NCBI RefSeq assembly: GCF_000717185.1
Contig: NZ_JNYE01000012.1
Span: forward strand, 60,740 to 124,739
Length of the DNA stretch: 64,000 nt
DNA from: Kitasatospora phosalacinea
GTDB taxonomy: Bacteria; Actinomycetota; Actinomycetes; Streptomycetales; Streptomycetaceae
Direction: 5' to 3'
Below are positions 60,291 to 64,000 of this stretch, in pieces; the first letter of the stretch is position 1; each line of letters starts with the position of its first letter. The notes beneath the pieces were generated by a model. It saw only the letters and a program-made list of their open reading frames with translations. It did no database searches and was not told the DNA's origin. The position numbers and the translations under genes are program-made.

Positions 60291-61301
60291 CTACTCCTCG
60301 ACCAGCAGCTTCTCGCGCAGCTGCGCCAGGGTGCGGGCCAGCAGCCGGGAGACGTGCATCTGCGAGATGCCGACCTCGGCCGCGATCTGCGACTGGGTCA
60401 TGTTCCGGAAGAACCGCAGCACCAGGATCTTCTGCTCCCGGGGCGGCAGCTGGGCCAGCAGCGGCTTCAGCGACTCGCGGTACTCGACGCCCTCCAGCGC
60501 CTCGTCGGTCGCGCCCAGGGTGTCCGCCACGGCGGGCGACTCGTCGTCGCTGTCCGGCACGTCCAGCGAGAGGGTGGAGTACGCGTTGGCGGACTCCAGG
60601 CCCTCCAGCACGTCCTCCTCCGAGATGCCCAGGTGCTCGGCCAGCTCGTGCACCGTCGGCGACCGGCCGTGCCGCTGGGACAGTTCGCTGGTCGCCGTGG
60701 TCAGCGACAGCCGCAGCTCCTGCAGGCGGCGCGGCACCCGCACCGCCCAGCCCTTGTCGCGGAAGTGCCGCTTGATCTCGCCGACGATGGTCGGCGTCGC
60801 GTACGTGGAGAACTCCACGCCGCGCTCGTGGTCGAACCGGTCCACCGACTTGATCAGGCCGATGGTGGCGACCTGGGTCAGGTCGTCCAGCGGCTCGCCG
60901 CGGTTGCGGAAGCGCCGGGCCAGGTGCTCCACCAGCGGGATGTGCATCCGGACCAGCTGGTTGCGGATCTCCACCCGCTCCGCCGAACCCTCCGGCAGCT
61001 CGGACAGCCGGACGAACAGCGCCCGGGCCGCCTCGCGGTCCGGGGCGCCGCTGCGGTGCCCCTGGGCCGGCACGGTCGAGCGGACGGCCTCGGCGGCCGC
61101 CGCCGCCGGACCGTCGTCCGCCGCGGGCCCGGCAGCGGGTGCCGTCTCGGGCCCGGGCGCCGCCTCGGGCAGCTCGGGCTTCGGGTCGGTCGGCTGGCTC
61201 ATCCGGTGGGAGTCCTTCGGGAGGGCTTCGTCAGGGGTGGCGGGGCGGGCGACGCTCGCCTGCGGCGGTACGACGGCAACTGTGCGGTCCAGATCACTCA
61301 C
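60291..61301 (-). CDS. sigH: SigB/SigF-group stress sigma factor, SigH-like
   Basis: 336 residues from GTG 61301 (MSDLDRTVAV). Region 2 has 'IPLVEHLARRFRNRGEPLDDLTQVATIGLIKSVDRFD' helices; 'STYATPTIVGEIKRHFRDKGW' is the SigB-group signature. Regions 3 and 4 follow ('VPRRLQELRLSL', 'RFFRNMTQSQIAAEVGISQMHVSRLL'). An internal ATG 61202 has a better site (GAAGGA) and would give 303 residues; S. coelicolor SigH also occurs as several N-terminally different forms. The adjacent anti-sigma factor gene supports the assignment. It governs osmotic stress and septation in S. coelicolor. Confidence 0.9.
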   Translation of the reverse strand: MSDLDRTVAVVPPQASVARPATPDEALPKDSHRMSQPTDPKPELPEAAPGPETAPAAGPAADDGPAAAAAEAVRSTVPAQGHRSGAPDREAARALFVRLSELPEGSAERVEIRNQLVRMHIPLVEHLARRFRNRGEPLDDLTQVATIGLIKSVDRFDHERGVEFSTYATPTIVGEIKRHFRDKGWAVRVPRRLQELRLSLTTATSELSQRHGRSPTVHELAEHLGISEEDVLEGLESANAYSTLSLDVPDSDDESPAVADTLGATDEALEGVEYRESLKPLLAQLPPREQKILVLRFFRNMTQSQIAAEVGISQMHVSRLLARTLAQLREKLLVEE

Positions 61302-61338
61302 GGCGATCACCCGTTCCGTTCCGAGAACACGTCACTAC

Positions 61339-61752
61339 CTACGGCTGGCCCGGCGACCCGCCGCGCTTCTTGTGCAGGCTGATGGAGACCGTGTTGTCCG
61401 AGCCCACCGTCGAGTCGACCTCGCCGGCCAGCGCGGAGAGCACCGTCCAGGCGAAGGTGTCCCGCTCCGGGGCCCGGCCGTCGGTGGTCGGCGCGGAGAC
61501 CGTGACCCGCAGCGAATCGCCCACCAACTGGAACACGCAGCTCAGGATCGAACCGGGCACGGCCTGCTGGAGCAGGATCGCGCACGCCTCGTCCACCGCG
61601 ATCCGGAGATCCTCGATCTCGTCCAGGGTGAAGTCGAGCCGGGCCGCGAGACCGGCCGTCGCCGTTCGCAGCACCGAGAGATAGGCACCCGCCGCGGGCA
61701 GCCGGACCTCAACGAAGTCCTTCACTCCGGGCTCGCCGTCGATCTGGGACAC
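61339..61752 (-). CDS. prsH: RsbW-like anti-sigma factor kinase (PrsH/UshX-like)
   Basis: 137 residues of the HATPase anti-sigma family: 'FTLDEIEDLRIAVDEACAILLQQA' (N-box helix, ~55-78), then a degenerate G1 region and 'FAWTVLSALAGEVD' (~105). It should bind and inhibit SigH encoded 38 bp downstream. GTG 61752 (VSQIDGEPG) follows AGGAGGTGAGG, a strong site. Co-transcription with sigH is likely. PrsH and UshX are both names used for the S. coelicolor orthologue. Confidence 0.9.
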   Translation of the reverse strand: MSQIDGEPGVKDFVEVRLPAAGAYLSVLRTATAGLAARLDFTLDEIEDLRIAVDEACAILLQQAVPGSILSCVFQLVGDSLRVTVSAPTTDGRAPERDTFAWTVLSALAGEVDSTVGSDNTVSISLHKKRGGSPGQP

Positions 61753-61922
61753 CCTCACCTCCTGGGTGGCGCACGGTGCTTGCGGCCGGGGAGCTGCCAA
61801 CACCACTACTGGCTCGGTTCAACTGCCTTGTGCCCCGAGACGTTACCGCGCCCGGGGGCGGTCTGTCGTGATCTCGCGCCACCGTCACGGGAACGAGGGA
61901 CCACGGTTCGAACGGGGCGCGC

Positions 61923-62420
61923 TCAGCGCGGCTCGGAGCCGAGCTCGGCGAGCGCGCCGTCGGTCAGCCGGAAGACCGTCCACTCGTCCATCGGCACCGC
62001 GCCGAGCGACTTGTAGAAGCCGATCGACGGCTCGTTCCAGTCCAGCACCGACCACTCCAGCCGCTGGTAGCCGCGCTCCACGCAGATCCGGGCCAGCTCG
62101 GTCAGCAGCGCCTTGCCGTGGCCGCCGCCGCGCTTCTCCGGGCGGACGTACAGGTCTTCCAGGTAGATGCCGTGCGTGCCGCGCCAGGTCGAGAAGTTGC
62201 GGAACCAGAGCGCGAAACCGACCCGCTCGCCGGACTCCTCCTCGGCGATCAGGCCGAACACCGCCGGGTGCTCGCCGAACAGCGCGTCGTGCAGCTGCTC
62301 CTCGGTGGCCTTCGCCTCGGGCAGCGCCCGCTCGTACTCGGCGAGTTCGCGGATCATGGCGTGGACGAAGGGGACGTCGGCGGGGGTCGCGGTGCGGATC
62401 ATACGGTCGAGCGTACTCAT
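61923..62420 (-). CDS. GNAT N-acetyltransferase, polyamine/diamine-type
   Basis: 165 residues. The pattern 'TPADVPFVHAMIRELAEYER', 'GFALWFRNFSTWRGTHGIYLEDLYVRPEKRGGGHGKALL' helices (split over ~66-105) and 'RLEWSVLDWNEPSIGFYKSLGA' fits the spermidine/thialysine acetyltransferase (SAT2) subgroup. ATG 62420 follows GAAGGGG; ATG 62402 is an alternative. Acceptor amine unproven. Confidence 0.87.
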   Translation of the reverse strand: MSTLDRMIRTATPADVPFVHAMIRELAEYERALPEAKATEEQLHDALFGEHPAVFGLIAEEESGERVGFALWFRNFSTWRGTHGIYLEDLYVRPEKRGGGHGKALLTELARICVERGYQRLEWSVLDWNEPSIGFYKSLGAVPMDEWTVFRLTDGALAELGSEPR

Positions 62421-62582
62421 CTCACCCCTTCATCCGGAATGGCCTTTATGCCCGGGGCGGCACCGCCGGAAACGGTCTCCGGACGGCGCGCCCCGGGCAC
62501 GGGCGGGTTCCTGCGGGTGGACGGGGGCGGGTGCGGGCCCCCGGGGGCCTTCCGGGAGGGCTTCCGGGAGGGCTCTCCGGGG

Positions 62583-63569
62583 TCAGGCGGACTGCCGGGC
62601 GCGCAGCGCGTTCAGCAGGGCGGCGCCGCGCTCCGCGTCGTCGACGCTGACCGCGAAGTCGTGGCCGGTGGCCAGGACCCGCACCACCAGGCACTCGCCG
62701 GAGCGCAGCATCACCGTGGTGCCGAGCCCGTTCAGCCGGTAGCCCCAGCCGCCGACCTGGGAGGGCAGCCGGCGTTCGACCCGGGCCGAGTCGAGCTCGG
62801 ACAGCGTCCAGCGGCGGGTCGGCAGGCCGAACACGCCCAGCGCCACCTCCAGACCGGCCTCGGAGACCCGGACCCGCACCGAGGAGCAGCACGCCGCCGA
62901 CCCGGCGACCACCGCCAGCACCGCGAACAGCGGCCAGCCCCACCCGGCCCCGAACAGGCCCGTCGCGGCACCCACCAGCGCCACCGCGGCCGCCGGGCCG
63001 CCGACCGCCGCGAGCACCCGCAGCGCCGGGTTGGCGGCCCGGGAGAACCACACCAGGCGCTCGCCCTCGGCCAGTTCCAGCACCGGGCCCGCGGGCACCG
63101 GGGGAGCGGCCGCCGCCAGGCCGCGCCCGCCCAGCAGCCGCACCGCCGCGGCGGTCAGCAGCGCGGCCGCGAAGGCGCCGAGGAGCCAGCCGACCGGCAG
63201 CCCGGCCCCGTGCCAGTCGGTGCGGTCGAGGTTGGCGCGGACCGCGGCGGTCTGCAGGCCGAGGAACAGCACGCCGCCCGCCAGCAGGCCGGCCAGGTTC
63301 CAGACCCGCAGCAGCGCGTCGCCCCGGCGGAGGGTCAGCAGGCCCGCGGTGCCCAGCACCGCCCAGATCAGCGCGGGCACCAGGCAGGCCGCCCACAGCG
63401 GCATCGAGCCGTCCGCGGTGCTGCCGCGCCAGTGGGTGGCCAGCCGGTCGGGCAACCGGTCGGCCACGGTCAGCGGCAGCACGGCGGTCAGCGCCGTCGT
63501 GCCCGCCACCCAGAGCGTCGGCCACAGCAGGCCGCCCCGCTCCCTGCTCTCCTTCTCCTGCCCGGTCAC
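62583..63569 (-). CDS. DUF1648-containing multi-pass membrane protein
   Basis: 328 residues. The DUF1648 box is 'LTVADRLPDRLATHWRGSTADG' near 30-50, after the first membrane helix. About six helices follow, then a soluble C-terminal beta domain ('VRVRVSEAGLEVALGVFGLP', PH-like) ending near residue 325. GTG 63569 overlaps the stop of the upstream GntR gene (GTGA). DUF1648/YtrA-type GntR pairs are typical of envelope-stress modules; role unknown. Confidence 0.85.
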   Translation of the reverse strand: MTGQEKESRERGGLLWPTLWVAGTTALTAVLPLTVADRLPDRLATHWRGSTADGSMPLWAACLVPALIWAVLGTAGLLTLRRGDALLRVWNLAGLLAGGVLFLGLQTAAVRANLDRTDWHGAGLPVGWLLGAFAAALLTAAAVRLLGGRGLAAAAPPVPAGPVLELAEGERLVWFSRAANPALRVLAAVGGPAAAVALVGAATGLFGAGWGWPLFAVLAVVAGSAACCSSVRVRVSEAGLEVALGVFGLPTRRWTLSELDSARVERRLPSQVGGWGYRLNGLGTTVMLRSGECLVVRVLATGHDFAVSVDDAERGAALLNALRARQSA

Positions 63570-63913
63570 GGCATCCCCCTGATCAGTTCGACGAGTTCGT
63601 CCCTGCTGTAGCCGCACCGGGCGGCCTCCGCGACCAGCGCGCGGGCCTGCTCCAGCAGCCCCGAACGCCGGTCGGCCCCGGCCGCGACGGTCACGCCCCG
63701 GCCCCGGCGGAACTCCAGCACCCCGGCGTCGCGCAGGTCGCGCAGACCGCGCAGCACGGTGTTGACGTTCACGTCGAGCGCCTCGGCGAGGTCCCGCGCG
63801 GAGGGCAGCCGGTCGCCCGGGCGGCATTCGCCCTCGGCGACGGCGCGGCGGACGGCGGCGGCGATCTGCTCGTGCAGGGGCCGGGTGTCCTTGGTGTCCA
63901 GTCTCAACAGCAT
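63566..63913 (-). CDS. YtrA-subfamily GntR transcriptional regulator
   Basis: 115 residues. The winged helix 'PLHEQIAAAVRRAVAEGECRPGDRLPSARDLAEALDVNVNTVLRGLRDL' (read over residues 12-60) is followed by a short ~40-residue helical dimerisation tail, the YtrA layout. Such regulators control a neighbouring membrane or ABC operon. ATG 63913 sits inside an inverted repeat that is probably its own operator. Confidence 0.9.
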   Translation of the reverse strand: MLLRLDTKDTRPLHEQIAAAVRRAVAEGECRPGDRLPSARDLAEALDVNVNTVLRGLRDLRDAGVLEFRRGRGVTVAAGADRRSGLLEQARALVAEAARCGYSRDELVELIRGMP

Positions 63914-63936
63914 GGTGCTAATGAAACTATCACCAT
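63912..63936 (-). promoter_or_regulatory. Probable operator of the YtrA-type regulator
   Basis: ATGGTGCTA and TATCACCAT flank seven A/T-rich bases (one mismatch in nine), overlapping the start codon of the GntR gene. This fits autorepression of the regulator and its DUF1648 partner. Confidence 0.55.
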
Positions 63937-63945
63937 CGACTTCTA

Positions 63946-64000
63946 GGGGGAAGCGGGGAAGCGGGGAAGCGGGGAGGTGGGGAGGCGGGGAGGTGGGAGG
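63946..64000. repeat. G-rich tandem repeat at the window edge
   Basis: GGGGAAGC and GGGGAGGT/GGGGAGGC units repeat from 63946 to the end. Runs of four G spaced by four bases could form G-quadruplex DNA. It lies upstream of the GntR gene and continues beyond the window. Confidence 0.75.

Noticed and set aside
1..64000. CRISPR arrays, prophage, integrative elements or IS elements
   Set aside because: No regularly spaced repeats, integrase, transposase or phage structural genes were seen.
63946..64000. Coding sequence in the terminal G-rich tract
   Set aside because: Pure short-unit repeat cut by the window edge; no start or stop context.

Overview
The window is chromosomal core DNA of a streptomycete (Streptomyces, Kitasatospora or a close relative). 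The DNA is very GC-rich, with strong third-position GC bias and frequent GTG/TTG starts. It carries two WhiB-family genes (wblC/whiB7 and wblE/whiB1), a sigR-rsrA pair, mycoredoxin, a sigH/anti-sigma pair and the complete dasR-dasABCD chitin-sugar locus. I see no prophage, integrase, transposase, CRISPR array or secondary-metabolite cluster.

Layout. 1-10.8 kb: end of a GntR regulator, a SigR-type promoter driving mycoredoxin, UvrD2 helicase, the wblC resistance regulator behind a long attenuated leader, a phosphotransferase, a barstar-fusion protein, an ABC1 kinase preceded by a tiny look-alike ORF, a frameshifted ThiF-like gene and a metallopeptidase. 10.8-20.4 kb: NUDIX, DUF2342, SDR, MoaE, PDZ-Lon protease, PPA1309, UPF0182 and initiator tRNA. 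20.4-31 kb: a secreted GH18 chitinase with a DasR site in its promoter, a Sel1-repeat protein, HisN, SugE-like transporter, RsgA, AroA, an M50B-like protein, an SRAP protein and a hydrolase. 31-37 kb: sigR-rsrA with an autoregulatory promoter and two apparent SigR start sites, two membrane HD-domain proteins, a TPR protein and peptide deformylase. 37-41 kb: class Ia ribonucleotide reductase nrdAB behind paired NrdR boxes and a cobalamin riboswitch. 41-46 kb: acetyltransferase, GlxA-type AraC regulator, phosphatase, and a DUF3311/sodium-solute symporter pair. 46-56 kb: dasR, dasD, dasC, dasB, dasA, a second divergent dasA paralogue and a SIS-domain sugar-phosphate enzyme. 56-64 kb: PdtaS-like histidine kinase with two DasR-type sites upstream, a 6C-type small RNA, wblE with a CRP-like site, a diacylglycerol-kinase-type lipid kinase, sigH and its anti-sigma factor, an acetyltransferase, and a DUF1648/YtrA-type GntR pair.

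Two regulatory themes link the genes. The first is thiol and translation stress: SigR-RsrA, a SigR promoter on mycoredoxin, and wblC under leader control. The second is the DasR/GlcNAc circuit: DasR-type sites lie in front of the chitinase, dasA, the dasA paralogue and, less expectedly, the PdtaS-like kinase. Most genes belong to well-known families. The observations I would follow first are DasR sites at pdtaS, the 6C RNA between pdtaS and wblE, the start-codon-proximal mimic ORF before the ABC1 kinase, the palindromic repeat inside the nrdA coding region, and the architecture of the wblC and sigR leaders.
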